DNA of 64,000 nt from Nymphaea colorata (taxonomy: Eukaryota > Streptophyta > Magnoliopsida > Nymphaeales > Nymphaeaceae). Shown here in pieces: positions 1 through 11,975 of the stretch. The stretch spans positions 18,784,802-18,848,801 of the forward strand of contig NC_045145.1 of assembly GCF_008831285.2 (NCBI RefSeq). The letters are read 5' to 3'. Every line of letters begins with the position of its first letter. Positions within the stretch are counted from its first letter, which is position 1. Made by a program: the position numbers and the translations under genes. Under the pieces are notes generated by a model that ran no database searches, was not told the origin of the DNA, and saw nothing but the letters and a program-made list of their open reading frames with translations.

Positions 1-844
1 TAGTCCGGCGTGCATCTGTTACTAATCGACAAAGGGAAACAGAAAACAAAGGGATCGAGAGTTTTATATTGAGCAGAACAGACTCTGCTACTGTCGCTGG
101 AGGCGCAGGTCAGTTTCAGTTTGTTTTAGCAATGGTGCATCAGTGGACAGACCCTCTATGAGGGTTTGGGTATAAGATTATTCCCTACATTAGGTTCGGA
201 ACCCTCTGACAAAGCCTTTAACATAGATATGTCTTCTCTTCTCGGTTTTAGGCTGAGCTCTGGTCTCAATCTCTTGCAGAAACCGAGAGAAAAGAAAGGG
301 AATAACATCATATAGAAACCAGAGAGTAAGCAAAACCTCACCTCACGCTGCAAAAGAGATGACCAGAGCGTGTATCTGGTTTTTCGTGCGAACCAGGGAG
401 AGGCGTTCGGATGTGACCGAGGAGACGAAGAGGGAAAAGCGTCTGCAAAAGGAGAAAGGTTGAACCAAGAAACGAAGGGAAAGCTGATGAAAAACCACCA
501 TGGAGGACCTTATTCAGGAGAAAGTGCAAGTTTCTTTTGGGGAGCGACCATGGGTACCTCACCTTGAGCTGAAGGCGGAGCAGTCGGCTGACCATGAACT
601 TGAAGGCTGAAGGCTGAAGTTCCCCACGGCCGCGGACGACTGGTTCCTCCTGCAGACGTCGGAGACTCCCAGACGGGAGAACTAGAGAAGGGAAGAGAAG
701 GAGAAGACGGAGAGACCGAGAGGCGAGAGAGGGAGAGTCGGAGTCGGAGAGAGCTCAGAGAGGACAAGTGAGAACAAAAACGAAAAAAGGAAAGTAGGAA
801 ACCTTAAAATTCTTCCCGCTTTCTCATTTGGACCGGTTTTAAAA
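1..844. other. no recognisable gene
   Basis: I see no exon structure or protein family here. The stretch from about 650 to 770 is strongly purine-rich (GAGA-type), which produces spurious open frames on the other strand. It may be leader or spacer DNA of something to the left of the window. Confidence 0.4.
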
Positions 845-849
845 AACCG

Positions 850-1026
850 GTTCATTACAAACGAGCCGAGTAGAGCTTTAACGAGTTCACTTAAATGAAC
901 TCGAACTCAACTCGATTAATTAAACGAGTCGGCTCGTCAACTCGACCTCGACTCGTTTAACTAAATAAACAACTCGTTTAAACTTACAGTCGAGTTAAAC
1001 GAGTTGAGTTGTTGTGCACATCTACA
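850..1026. repeat. ACTCGA-rich repeat element, probably a hAT-like MITE remnant
   Basis: The stretch is built from alternating AACTCG / CGAGTT words on both strands, so it can fold on itself, and it ends in GTTGTGCACATCTAC. The nested MITE at 30,889-31,450 has the same word composition and a similar GTTGTGCA end. A third stretch of this kind is at 54,866-55,292. No clean target duplication is visible here, so family membership is inferred. Confidence 0.4.
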
Positions 1027-1189
1027 TACAGGAGAGGGGCGGACGCATGTGTGGGGAGTCTGGGGACCAAAAAAAAAACCTCTTACTTTTGTATTAATAT
1101 TTTGTATTAGTTTTTTCCATTTATATATTGTTGCCGTGTAAAAATTTTAAATTTCATATTTAATTGCCCTTAAACAGTTGGCCAGAATT

Positions 1190-2045
1190 TCTGACCCGGC
1201 TAATTCCTGCTCCGCTCTTGGCTGGAATGAAGTATTGAACTTAGTAGTCAAAAGGTGTCGACCGAGTTTTTCTTGGGCCCAACTACTCACCTTTTCAACT
1301 AGGCGCCTAAGAATTTTTCTCTTGCTATTTTCTCCTTCTTCTAGTTTTACTCTTTTTACGTTTTACTGTTGTCATTTTACCTTTTTTCTTCCTTTTCTTT
1401 TCATTCTTCGTCTTCTTCTTCCTCCTTACAATTTTCCCCTTCATAAACTGGTTCCTACCTGCCTTGGGAGGGCCATTGCAAAGTGCCACAGTGCTTTTGA
1501 CTACCAAAGTAATGAACTACAAAGGCTTTGTGATACTAGACAAACTATTGGACAACAATGACGAGTATTTGCTATGAATGTTTACATTAGAAACATCAAG
1601 TCTTTAAGGTGAAATTCATATTCAGTTAAGTTGATGACAAAAAATCATAAGTGAGTGCAGGCTAAGCAGTGAAGGCTGAAAACAAATAGAAAAAGTTAAT
1701 CATATTGTTGACTGTCTACTCTGCAAGCGTCCCAATCATTTCATATCATCTGTGTGGATAAGCATGCTAAGATGAATGCCTCTCTTTTTGTAATAGCTTA
1801 AGCATAATGCTAATTATTATGCAAGTATGGTTGCATGCTAAGGAGTAAGGACTGCCCTGGCTAATTTGTAGAGAAAAAAGTTTATTTCTGTAACTTGGCT
1901 TTTGACGAATATCATGGACGAAATTTTTTCGCTCTCCAAGTGTTTGTTTTATTTATAACGATGATCAACAAAAGAAACATAGGCTTCTGCAACATCTGGT
2001 TGCGGCACTGTAAGTAAAGATACATCGATTTGTTGTTTCTTCAAA
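1190..2045 (+). repeat. partial third copy of the DPB2-linked flank (intron and 3' flank only)
   Basis: Sequence here matches about 8,900-9,240 and 29,160-29,700, which lie just upstream of the DPB2 exon remnants. It includes the T-rich tract, the CTACCAAAGTAATGAA motif and the segment ending GTGGTTGCATGC-like. It then passes straight into the 3' flank motif (TGTTTGTTTTATTTATAACGA) also seen at 12,483. The DPB2 exons between those two points are missing, so this is a deleted copy. It sits just downstream of FAR-A, as the fuller copies sit downstream of FAR-B and FAR-C. Confidence 0.6.
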
Positions 2046-2227
2046 AGTAACCACGTTGGACACTATTTATATAATATATCAATATATGCATGCATAAACA
2101 TATGTTACGACACTCAAGAGGCATCCACAGACATACAGAAACATGCTGACACAGAGAACAGATGAGGCATTCCTTTAGGCATCTATGCCCATCCTACCAT
2201 GGCCATAAAAGGTGTCGTGTATTTTGC

Positions 2228-2896
2228 TCAAGAAGAGCGCTTGATAACATGCTTCCGGAGCCCATGAATGTGCACGTTTACAATGTAGTCCTTCCATTCA
2301 ATTGCCGCTACATTCAACATGAAGTCTCTTCTCTCCTCTATCGACATTTTCTTCATCAATTTTTTTGCATTTGTAATGTCAAACCTGCAATTCTTCATAT
2401 GATCAGGTTTACCTTTACTTTGCTTTTCAATTATTCCAAAAACGAAGCATGTAGTCTTCCGTATATGTGTGTGTTTGTTAACATAATAGACCTTACCATC
2501 CTTTGTAATTGGTATATGGTTCATATACCACCGATAACTTCCTTAAAAGGTGGATGCCCTTTACCGCTGTTGAGCAGGCGTTGTTTGCCCCAGCAGACAA
2601 ATATGAAGTTACGGCCGCCAGCGAGTCGAAGAGCTTCATTCTCTCCATATGGGCAGCTTTTCCTTGTGAATCAATCAACGGAAAGGAAAGATAGTGCTCA
2701 TAACAGTAATTGAAAAACTCATCCCATCGCAGGGGATTTGTGGAACTTGTTCCAATGTGATAAATAGTCAGCCCAGCAACACCTGATGATCCATGCCTTA
2801 CCATTGCAGCCAAGATTGCATTCACAATCATATCTGCTGGCACCTAAAATGACAATACAGACTTAACATTTACATGTGTTCAATGAATGGCAAGTG

Positions 2897-2936
<40 letters not shown>

Positions 2937-5925
2937 TGTGGCTATACCATGTCCAGGGTCGATTTTCCTTCTGCTGTGAACATGTTTAGTTGGCCTTTCC
3001 CATAATAGACAACCATCGGGTCTGCCATCCTGAGGGCCGAGATGATGTTTTACTTAGTTTTGTATATATAGGTGTGGAAGTATTCATTCTACTTTCTCAG
3101 CATATTAAGAAGACGGACTAATCTATTGATTAAGATAGGCAAACCTGAGTCCTTGAATCCACCCCGGAAATGGGTCAAGGAGGGTGCTACCTATAGCTGT
3201 AGGCCGAACAATGACTGTTGGGATGTCTTTTGACATGGTTCCTATCACCATCTCACCCATTGCTTTTGTGAAAGAATAAACATTTTGCCAACCATGGATA
3301 CTTGCCCTGCACCATAGACGACCACCACCGTTAATATAAACCTTGCTGCCAACAAACTCTTTGCGGCAAGAAACACACACAGGGGCGGAGGCATGGCCCC
3401 ACCCCAACCAAATAATATATATATATATATATACATAATGTAAAAATTGAATTTTTTTTGCTTTCATGTAATTTTTTAATATGAGTTAAATTTGGCCCTA
3501 TCCAAATATAACCCACAAAACTCAGTTCCCATTTGGCCCGCCCCTAAAAGAAATCTTGGTTTTGCCCCTGCACTCCGTCCCTGCACAACACACACAAGCA
3601 AAATAGGAGAGAAGGCACATCTCTCAAGATTTGGTTGTTGTATTTATCGCAGACCAACTGGCAGTAACTGATAAGCAAAGACTGTCAAGTGAAAAAGCCA
3701 AGCCTTAAACGCATAAGGGAGAAGAAGAGCAGCTTGCTAGGGGTAGATAGATGCGCAAGAGTAGAGAAAAAGGCAGGCCAAACAGCAGCTGACCGGCCAC
3801 GGAGGAATTAGAAATCATAGGCATGGAAGGTGAACCGGAAAAAATGAAATTTACTGGTTGTCTGGCTCTCTGCAACTTAATTATTCCAAGTGCTGGTTAG
3901 AAAGCAAACTGGAAACCGGAAACATGACAGTTTTCCCTACCTTTTGAGACCCAACTCTTTCATTCTTGAAGTTGCCTTGTTTTCCTCCAGCCCTTTCAGA
4001 GTGTCGTTTATTATGTCGACTTCTGCTCCAATATCCAAGATGGGTGGAATTTCCTCAGATCTTGTTGCCATGGCTTCCTCCCTTGCTAAGCTATCTCCCA
4101 AGACGAACGGTATTTCCTTTATCAGCCCAGTTCTCGTTCCATTCACATAAGCTACAATTCGAAAAAAGAGAAAAAAAAACGCAAGAGATTATGTCAGCGG
4201 CATATGTATGGCTCACCTCTACGCACATACACACTGTTGAAGCTAAAATTAATTTGGATTTAATGCATGCATTGCGTAATGATTCTGCAAATATTGCTAG
4301 AAAATAAATTGGGGTCACCAAAGATTGTATGGATCTCTTGGAGCTTCATGCAAGGCCGGAAATCAGAGCTTCGTTTCTCGCCGAACCAAATTCTCCTCCG
4401 CCATAGTCGCCTGATGATGAGCACATGCCTCCAATTGAGATTGACGTGCCCATTTTCTCATCAAAGATGTACACGTATACGGAGACCACAAAATGGGTAT
4501 TATGATCATGGTTATGAATATCATAATCAGCTGCTTAAAGATGGATTTTCTTTATATATCATTATGGCCAAGAAGGTCGGATTAACGAAATAGATCAACC
4601 CACGTGCATCCATAGCTGAGAGAGTAATTAAAAGACAGAAGAGTGCTGAGACTAATTACCTGTGGAGACATGCAAGAAGACCTGAAGTTTCCTGCATGTT
4701 CTTGCGAGCTTCACGAGCTCTGATGCTCCTTTAGTGTTAGTATTCATAGAAACATCGTACCTATACGTGTAAAAGTTTTAGATGGAACTACTAAGATGCA
4801 AAAGTTTTAGATGGAACTATTGAGGATGGATGAAATAGAGATGAACACCGCAATATTATGCAAACTAACCTTTCATCGAACCTTGTGCTCGCACCGCAGC
4901 TTACAATTACGTCAACTTGTTCCGCGATATCTTTCTCCAATTTTTCATCAATTCCCAGTGAGTCCTCCTCAAGATGTCCAACTATCGGGACCAGCTTGCT
5001 TAGCACAAAAGCTTCGTAGGAACCCCCGTAGATTCCCTTCAAACGCTTGAAGAGATCAGAGTTGATTATCTAATTAGAGAACAAAAAAACCAAATATCAA
5101 TGTCTGCGAATGCAAATGCAAGGTTGTAACAATTTTCTCCTGATTTATTGTTGGCAAATATGAACACAGAGAGCTTTAGCTGGAAATTTTATATATCTAA
5201 AGAGCACATGAGCAACTTAGTGCCATAAGCCAACAAACCATATAAAAGTATAGTATATATATAACTTTTTCCTTTCCCTTGTGTAGATGTACCTTCCTAT
5301 GTTTATTTTTTCTTAACAAACACGAAAAGACTATAGAATTAACCATGCATGTCAATGCTTTCTGAAAAGTTCTATAGATATTTTCATTATTAAGTCATTA
5401 AGTCACTTACTTAATGCAAAACCAAAAAAAAAATACAATTTCTAAATAATGTCATAAACTTTAAGCAGATATTATACAAAGTAGTTACAACGAATTTTTA
5501 TTGTTGTTCATATTAAAATTTATATTGTTAGCAAATGGACGAAAAAAAAAGAACAAGGAGCAATTTTTGTTAAAAGATATGACAAAAACTAAAATTCATA
5601 GAAGGTACTGCAAATGAAATATTTGTTGATATATATATGAAAACTAAATGAATGACGACTCTTGAAAGGCTGAAGGGGCTGCTCATCAGGACTGAACGGC
5701 TGCTCATCAGGACTGTTCAGTGTTTTTTGGTCAGACAGTTCGGGAGTCTTTTTTTTTTTTTTTTGCTGCCAAGTTTGTGCAGAACTGCTGCTGCCCGACG
5801 GATGACCATCCGTCGGCACCGGTGGGGGGACAGGGGGGGAAACCCCTCTCCCTCGTCTTCAAAAATCGAATAGCTCTGGTGGACAGTTCCTTGATATCTA
5901 GTCCTTTTAAAATCTCCATTCAAGG

Positions 5926-6000
<75 letters not shown>

Positions 6001-6712
6001 TAAATTGAAGTACTTAAGAAATTTAAGGGCTAAAAGGAGAAATAGGAAATCAAAAGTGTGACGGCGGGCGTTCCAAACATTAGGGGCTCTCTTACAAAAT
6101 TGCACAGCAAACGAAAAGGACATACTTCGTTCTTTAATCTTTCATTAACAGCCTCTTGGTTTGGTCCTTGAATGAGAAGGAAAATCTTGCCAACGTCAGG
6201 CTGACTCCGGAGTATCTTCTCCACAATCACTGCATCAAACAAATTAATTCTTAATGGCAAGATCTATAGCAACCTGAGAAAGCCAAAGATCAACTGCAAG
6301 AAAGTAATTCATTTATCTGATAGGTCAAACATTTTCCAAGAAAGCCGGTTGACCCTGTGATAAGCATGTTCCTATATTTGAGGAATTCCACGATCCCAAG
6401 ACCAGGGCCATCCTCCTCTTCAGCCACCACTCTCTCCTTCTGCATTGACGTTGCTGCCCTTGTCGCCACCAAAGCTCGTTTCGGTTCAGATGGCCACTTT
6501 CCCTTGACCATGCTCACCAAGGAAGCTGGTCGCGTGCTTTTGACAGGGAAGGAATTGATGGTGCATGAAGCCGGTGGCGGAGTAGTGGATGACCGGAGAT
6601 GGGGAGGGGAGGTGAAGCTGACGGAATAATCTACAGGCACTTGGTTAGCTGCTAGACGTGTAAAGTTAAATGTGGGAGCAGACGTGGAAGAAGGGTGACC
6701 TAAGCAAAACAT
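2228..6712 (-). CDS. MS2: FAR-A: MS2/FAR2-type fatty acyl-CoA reductase, nine exons, intact
   Basis: Predicted NADPH-dependent reduction of plastid fatty acyl-ACP/CoA to fatty alcohol, as known for MS2 in tapetal sporopollenin synthesis. Exons on the minus strand: 6331-6712, 6126-6229, 4870-5069, 4660-4760, 3941-4151, 3145-3306, 2948-3029, 2497-2843, 2228-2384. All junctions are GT-AG with matching phases, giving 581 aa. The N-terminus is Ser/Thr/Pro-rich, as in a plastid transit peptide. The NAD(P)-binding glycine motif ITGSTGFLGK is at residues 118-127. The catalytic YxxxK is Y343/K347 (VYSFTKAMGE). The C-terminal FAR_C domain ends with NVHIHGLRKHV. Arabidopsis MS2 is about 616 aa, so the length fits. 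The start is the first ATG about 100 nt below a TATA box. The first donor (GTTTGA) is weaker than the GTATAA in its paralogs. It is the only array member outside the tandem duplication. Confidence 0.88.
2897..2938. repeat. GA microsatellite in FAR-A intron 7
   Basis: A GAGAGA/GAAAGA tract of about 40 bp lies inside intron 7. Shorter GA tracts occupy the same intron in FAR-B (about 14,385), psi-FAR-E (26,665) and FAR-D (42,990), so it is an old shared intron feature. Confidence 0.7.
3380..3583. mobile_element. MITE-like insertion in FAR-A intron 5
   Basis: Imperfect terminal inverted repeats CAGGGGCGGAG (3380-3390) and CTCCGTCCCTG (3573-3583) bound about 204 bp with an internal (TA)n. The ends resemble those of the MITE at 23,939-24,146. 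Both flanks are CA-rich (ACACAC / CACAACAC), so an 8-bp target duplication is plausible but cannot be read cleanly. Confidence 0.5.
5677..5816. repeat. small repeats in FAR-A intron 2
   Basis: The 18-mer GGCTGCTCATCAGGACTG occurs at 5677-5694 and again at 5698-5715. A near-perfect palindrome with 10-nt arms (CCGACGGATG) spans 5795-5816. Neither is found in the introns of the paralogs, so this looks like DNA inserted only into FAR-A. Confidence 0.6.
5930..5999. repeat. (TA)n microsatellite in FAR-A intron 2
   Basis: About 70 bp of uninterrupted TA. It accounts for the Tyr-Ile repeat open frames on both strands here; those are not genes. Confidence 0.95.
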
Positions 6713-6813
6713 GATTTGATGATGAGGAAGGAAGACGCAGAAGAAAGAATGGTGCGATGCTGATGTACGAGGGAGGCTTGATCAGATGATCAGTTTCGTT
6801 GCTCTTGCACTTG

Positions 6814-6822
6814 TTTTTTATA
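6814..6822 (-). promoter_or_regulatory. TATA box of FAR-A
   Basis: TATAAAAAA on the minus strand, about 100 nt above the FAR-A ATG. FAR-B, FAR-C and FAR-D have a TATA-like element at the matching distance from their MF/MS start, which supports both promoter and start. Confidence 0.65.
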
Positions 6823-6829
6823 GCACTTT

Positions 6830-8600
6830 CAATGCCTGGGAGCGGCGTGCTTGCATGTATGTTTATTTCATAGTTACTTGTTCAGTCATCACTTACTAAT
6901 AATATTATTATTTTGTTGTCCGCTAGAAATGATAAGGTCCTTATTCTTCCAACTTGGCACTGAAACCTTCGTCTGTGTTCGGCGAAAGTTCCCTGTTTTT
7001 TAAAGAATAGAAGAGCGATGACTATGTCGAGAAAAACACACGACCAAGACAAAGAATGAAATGGAAAGTTTCCCGTGATAGTCCTGCAGGTCTCACGCGT
7101 CCAAATTCTTCTATAGGTTTCCACCATTTATTAATTAAAAAATCACAAACAGAAGCAAAAAAAAAAAACTAAGTCACCCATATGGCAGGCAACCAAGAAG
7201 GTTATCGAAATATGAGAGAGCAACGATTTTCAACGAGCAACTCCTTCCCCAAAAGAAAGCCCCTCTTTAGATCCAAAAAGTTCATATTACTAAAAAATTT
7301 TCAAAATCTCAATGATTTCTCTCAATAATATTATTATTGATAGGACAATAATGCCTCCCCACCCTATGTAAACTCAATTACGAAAAAATTACATCAATAT
7401 TAGAGGTAAACCAAGGGAGCCTCAACTTTACGTATGACTTGAAATTTAAGCACTGATTTGTAATTCTTTCAATTACTTTTTATATATGTGCCTGTGGGAG
7501 GCATTTACGGACCCGCATCATTGAACGTATATAGCGGTGTTTCTCAAACTTTAAAAGAATGCAGAATTTTAAAGTCGTATTTTACTGCCTTCCCTGAAAT
7601 TCATGACTCGCATGCATGTGCTCCGAGGGATTTCTTGAGTTATTTTTTTTTTTGATCAGTTATGCAGGAGATCCTGGTAGCTGGAGACTCCCATCAACAT
7701 AAATATAGATCCAACAAGTATGATTGGTGCTTTTGTTTAGGTTTGATGGCCCCCAGATTTGAAGTCCATGGCTAGCACGGATCTTGAAACCGCGAATATC
7801 TAGTCCCACCTTCCCCCATCAGACCAAGTGTTCATGGCTTTTATAATGTAATATGGGTTCGAATGTGATCTGGAATGCATGGTTGTGACATCATCCACTG
7901 TGAAAAAAATTGCGTTGCTATTGGTTTCTTCTCGAATTTTGACAAATAAAATTAGTAATCAGAAAGATCTCCCGTCGTCCAGCATCTGTTGTTCGTTGAA
8001 CGCACTCGGCCACACCGTAATGTACTCATTTTCTTCTGAAAAATCCTTCGGCTACGTATATATCTAGCTTTTTGTAATTAACAACCTAAACGTAATTACT
8101 CAAATGGTGAGTGATCTATCGAAATCAATTTATTGCTCCCGGCCCTACTGGGGTTTCTTTTCTTAAAAGGTTCATTGTCAGTAAAAAAGAAAAAAAAAAG
8201 AAAAAAAGGGCAATATTTCATTTGTATTAAAACAGTAAAATTTTTTTCCTTAATTTTTGTGGCATTGAATGGTATTTTAATTTTTTTATATTAATCAAAT
8301 ATTTGTCAAAAAGAATTCAAAGTTTCAAGCATAATCGTTCTTTAAAATTAAGTCAAATTAAAATAAGTTTTGTAGCATCAACGAACGTCAAACAGTAGCA
8401 AACAGAATACCCAAAAGTTAACCTTTTGAGACATACGGCAGAAGTAATTTTTCCCAAGTAAACATTCAGAAAATACGTATTATAAAAGAAAAAAAAGGGT
8501 ACTTTTGTTAGAGTAATATGTATTATAAAAGAAAAGGAATGATACTTATTAAGAGACGACAATGTTTGGACACTGAAACTTTTGTTTTCAGAGCTCCAAG
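6830..8600. other. intergenic DNA, first copy of duplicated spacer
   Basis: No gene seen. From about 7,100 it matches 27,340-28,560 closely, including the AATATTATTATTGATAGGAC stretch. It is the left part of the tandem unit. The short open frames do not resemble known proteins and are not conserved as frames between the copies. Confidence 0.7.
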
Positions 8601-9724
8601 GCGTGCATGGCCTGTGATAGGGCTGGGCTAGGGAAGGGTCTGTCCTTTTTCACTAACCTGCCGGTGTAGACACCTAAGTAAAGAGAAAAGAGGTCATCTT
8701 TTTTTTTTCATTTATTTCCTTTTCTTTCTTCTACTATCATACCAACACTGTTCTCCTACTATTATATTAATATTTTTTTCTTTTGTTTCTTTCCCAATTT
8801 TTTCTTCTTTTGCTTTTCTTTCTCGTCGTACTTTCCCTTCATATACTGTTTTTTATATGCCTATATATACAGGTGCTCTCTGGGCAGCTCTAGGCCCCAA
8901 GAATTTTTTTTCCCTTTTTTCTCCATCTAATTTTACTTTTTTCGTTCTTTTTCCTTTTTTTTTTCTTTTCTTTTCATTCTTCATCTTCTTCCTTGTTATA
9001 TTTTTCCCTTTCATATACTGTTGTCTCCCTGCCTGGTGGGCCACTGCCGAGTCCCACCTAGTACTTTTGACTACTAAAGTAATGAAGTAAAAAAAGCCTT
9101 GTGATAGTACACAAACTATTGGATGAAAATGACGCGTATTTGCTACGGATATTATGCAGCTTGTGGATGTGGTTGCATGCTCAGGACCGTCCTCGAGAAC
9201 TTGTAATAAAAATTTCACCTCCACAACTTGGCTTTTGATGCGGACCATGAAATTGTAAACTTTAGCCATCATAATATGGCCACTGCAAAGAGGTGACAGG
9301 AGTAGCTGGTTAAAATAGAGCTGTAAAGTTTCTTACCCAGAAAGATGTTAATATCTTACTGAAAAAGGCAAGACTGAATTTAGTGCACAACCATCAATTG
9401 ACTTCTTTCTGTATCTCTTCCACTTGGGTTCTCATTTGATGTTCTTTTCCATATAAGCTTGTTTCTTATGTTAGATTTAGATTATATTATGAAGCCTCTA
9501 ACAAGGCCTGCATGTTCTCTTGGAATGATGCTCCAATTATAATGAGCGGTGATTGGATAATTTGTATTAAAAATGACTTTTTCCTTCAATTGCCTTTGTG
9601 GTTTTTTCCCTTTCTTGTTTTTGGGTTGACATCTTCAGCTTTTTACTGCAAGATAAAGTTTTACACGCAGGAAATTGTGTTTTTTCGGCATGATCTACTT
9701 TACAGAATGTGTCGATCTTGCCTT

Positions 9725-9952
9725 GATAGTGGCCCTGAGCCCCCATCTCTACATCTTAACTGCAAGAGGTCCCACTTGCAGTTAAGAGATTAAATTAGAA
9801 AATTGATTTTCAAATAAATGATTTTCATTAAAACAAAATCAAAGATTATCTTTGAACGATTCCTCGAGTTCGTGCACAGACCCTAACAGTGAATTGCTGA
9901 GATGACAATCAAACATTGAAGAGTCTTCCACTGCTTCTTTTCTAACAGCCTT
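9725..9952. mobile_element. 223-bp insertion with GCCTT target duplication in DPB2-A exon a
   Basis: DPB2-B reads straight through (CTTGCCTTATTCCTCC). DPB2-A has 223 extra bases between two GCCTT copies (9720-9724 and 9948-9952). The insert holds a perfect hairpin, CTTAACTGCAAG with CTTGCAGTTAAG. It codes for nothing visible. The 5-bp duplication and hairpin suggest a small non-autonomous element. I do not recognise the family, and no terminal inverted repeats are clear. Confidence 0.5.
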
Positions 9953-10162
9953 ATTCCTCCTACAAAGGATGAGACAGATGATCCTTTGGGCATGTAAAGT
10001 TTCCTTCTGCTATAGTTGAAATATTCTTTCCTAGACAGAACCTCTAATGAAAGCATCTCTGTGTGATGCAGCTTGTTGCTACCATTGCTCATCAAAGTCA
10101 TCTCTGCACTTTGCCATTGACTGTACAACCAATAATCTGGAACTATGACCACTGTCTCCGAT

Positions 10163-10526
10163 TAAAGAAATCAAAATTGCATATAGAAATACTCGAGACA
10201 ACAATATACGTGGTTTGGCATTTAAGTGCCTACATCCACAAGAAGGAGGAGCCCTATTTGAATATTGATTTTCTGCTACACTCGTTACATGATCAGCCAC
10301 CATTTTAATAGTGATTGTAAACAATGGTAACAAATGATGAATTTTGGCAAGCAACAGAGAGGAAAATATCAAGTTGGCAACCACTAGAATGGGCAACCAC
10401 CAAAGTCAGCAAGAATTGCCAAAACTTCTTCAAGAAGGTAATAACAGCTGCTATCAAAGGTAATGGCAATTGTCACCATGATTCATATTCCCAAACATAG
10501 AGTCTCCTAACGTTAAGCACTCAACA
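10163..10526 (-). repeat. 3' LTR of copia A
   Basis: Matches 11659-11975, but keeps about 50 bp (around 10,230-10,290) that the 5' LTR lacks. It begins TGTTGAG on the minus strand and ends in TTTCTTTA. Confidence 0.8.
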
Positions 10527-10527
10527 C

Positions 10528-11100
10528 TCCCCCTCAAGTTGTGAAGATTAATGATTCCCAAACCTATCATGGTGTCAGTTAACTTGTCTTTGGTAACAGA
10601 CTTGGTGAAGATGTCTACATGTTGATCCTCGCTTCTAACAAATGGTGTAACAATGTTTCCATTTAGAACTTTGTTATGAATAAAGTGACAATCAATTTCA
10701 CTGTGTTTTGTCAACTCATGAAAAACATACTTTGCAACTATATGAATTGTAGCTTGATTATCATCACCTTGAGCCAAGTAAGTTCATAAGTTGTAGTGGC
10801 CATAGCTCTATACTTTGCTTCTCGCTAGATCTAGAGACAACTTTTTGCTTTTTACTTTTTCATGAGACTAGATTTCCTCCAATGGTTACACAATAACCAG
10901 TGGTAGATCTTTTATCCAAATTACTGTCAGCCCAATCGTCATTTGAAAATGCTTTAATTGAAATATCCTTAATTCTTTTCATTCAAATGATAGCTCCCTT
11001 TAAGTATCTTAGAATGCGATTGATGGAGCGAAAATGAGTACTTTGAGGAGCATGCATATATTTACTCACTTCACTTACGGCATATGTTATATCTGGCTTG
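10528..11100 (-). pseudogene. copia A RNase H remnant
   Basis: The minus strand reads YVFHELTKHSEIDCHFIHNK, the C-terminal signature of copia RNase H. Broken sequence up to about 11,060 corresponds to the upstream part of that domain and the start of the post-RT region. Stops and frameshifts interrupt it. Confidence 0.65.
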
Positions 11101-11183
11101 GTGACTGTCAAATTTGAAATATTTTATCATTTTCTATGTTCTTTGCAAGAGTAGCCACATCAATAGCTGCAGGTGTATAAGAT

Positions 11184-11553
11184 CCTCATTCATCCCAAAG
11201 CGCACGTAACTGCTCAAGATATTCAGTATAAGACATGTCTTTTTGCTTTAAATTATTAATTTCCTGGGCAATCTGGTATCGTCTGGCAACATTATATTGC
11301 TGACTAAAAAGGACGCTAACAGCTTCCCATATCTCCTTTGCGGTTTCTAGAAAATAAAAGCTTTGGGCAATTTTATTGCCCATCCTTCTAGCCTCATATC
11401 TCCTTCTGGTGGCTTTGGTTTACTACATATTACATGACCAAGTTTTGCCTTTCCATTGAGGAATAATTTTGCAGACTTGGCCCATGTGAGGTAGTTGAAC
11501 CCATTCAGAGATTCAGTGGTAATTTTTAGTGCTAGATTAACACAGTCAAGCAT
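11184..11553 (-). pseudogene. copia A gag remnant
   Basis: The minus strand reads FNYLTWAKSAKLFLNGKAKL and, after a frame change near 11,370, KIAQSFYFLETAKEIWEAV. These are the UBN2-type gag motifs of copia elements. The same motifs occur in copia B (NYLAWSKSAMFYLSGKSKL, KIAQGFYFAETASQVW), but the two elements are clearly different families. Confidence 0.7.
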
Positions 11554-11658
11554 GTTGGTCTGCTATGATGGTTTGCAATATTGCTTCCCGAAGTTCCTCA
11601 TTCGGCCATGGAGAAAGAACAACAAAAGCTCAGGTATGAGAACCTATCTCTAATACCA

Positions 11659-11975
11659 TAAAGAAATCAAAACTGCATATAGAAATACTCTCGACAATAA
11701 TATACGTGGTTCGGCATTTAAGTGCTCAGCCACCATTTTTATAGTGAGTGTAAACAAGGGTAACAAATGATGAATTTTGGCAATCAACAAAAGAAGGAAA
11801 ATATCAAGTTGGCAACCACTAGAATGGGCAACCACCAAAGTCAAAGTCGGCAGGAATAGAGCCAGCACCAAAACTTCTTCAAGAAGGTAACGACTATTGC
11901 TATCAAAGGTAATGACAATTGTCACCACGAATCATATTGCCAAACATAGAGTCTCCATACGTTAACCGCTCAACA
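11659..11975 (-). repeat. 5' LTR of copia A
   Basis: Partner of 10163-10526. It abuts the primer-binding site and ends CTCAACA on the plus strand, followed by target duplication CCCAT. Confidence 0.8.

Larger units (their letters stand above)
10163..11975 (-). mobile_element. copia A: internally deleted Ty1/copia retrotransposon
   Basis: LTRs at 10163-10526 (3' LTR) and 11659-11975 (5' LTR) enclose a minus-strand interior. The primer-binding site at 11647-11658 reads TGGTATTAGAGA on the minus strand, close to the initiator-Met tRNA type TGGTATCAGAGC. A polypurine tract (CTTGAGGGGGAG on the minus strand) abuts the 3' LTR. The target duplication is CCGAT / CCCAT (10158-10162, 11976-11980), one base changed. 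The DPB2-B copy at 34,458 has one CCGAT and no insertion. The interior keeps part of gag and of RNase H; protease, integrase and reverse transcriptase are gone, so it cannot move by itself. Confidence 0.85.

Noticed and set aside
850-1026. Spaced ACTCGA words resembling a repeat array such as CRISPR
   Set aside because: The words are on both strands without constant spacing or unique spacers, and the DNA is plant nuclear. A hairpin-forming DNA element explains them.
1178-1561. 127-codon frame near the left end
   Set aside because: It crosses T-rich intron sequence shared with the DPB2-linked flank copies, where the frame is not conserved.
5930-6123. Tyr-Ile repeat open frames across (TA)n tracts (also 58,747-59,257)
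   Set aside because: They are translations of TA microsatellites, open in every frame, with no gene context.
9941-9952. Reading the 223-bp DPB2-A insert as an intron
   Set aside because: It lacks a GT donor, is flanked by a GCCTT direct repeat and is absent from DPB2-B, so an insertion is simpler.
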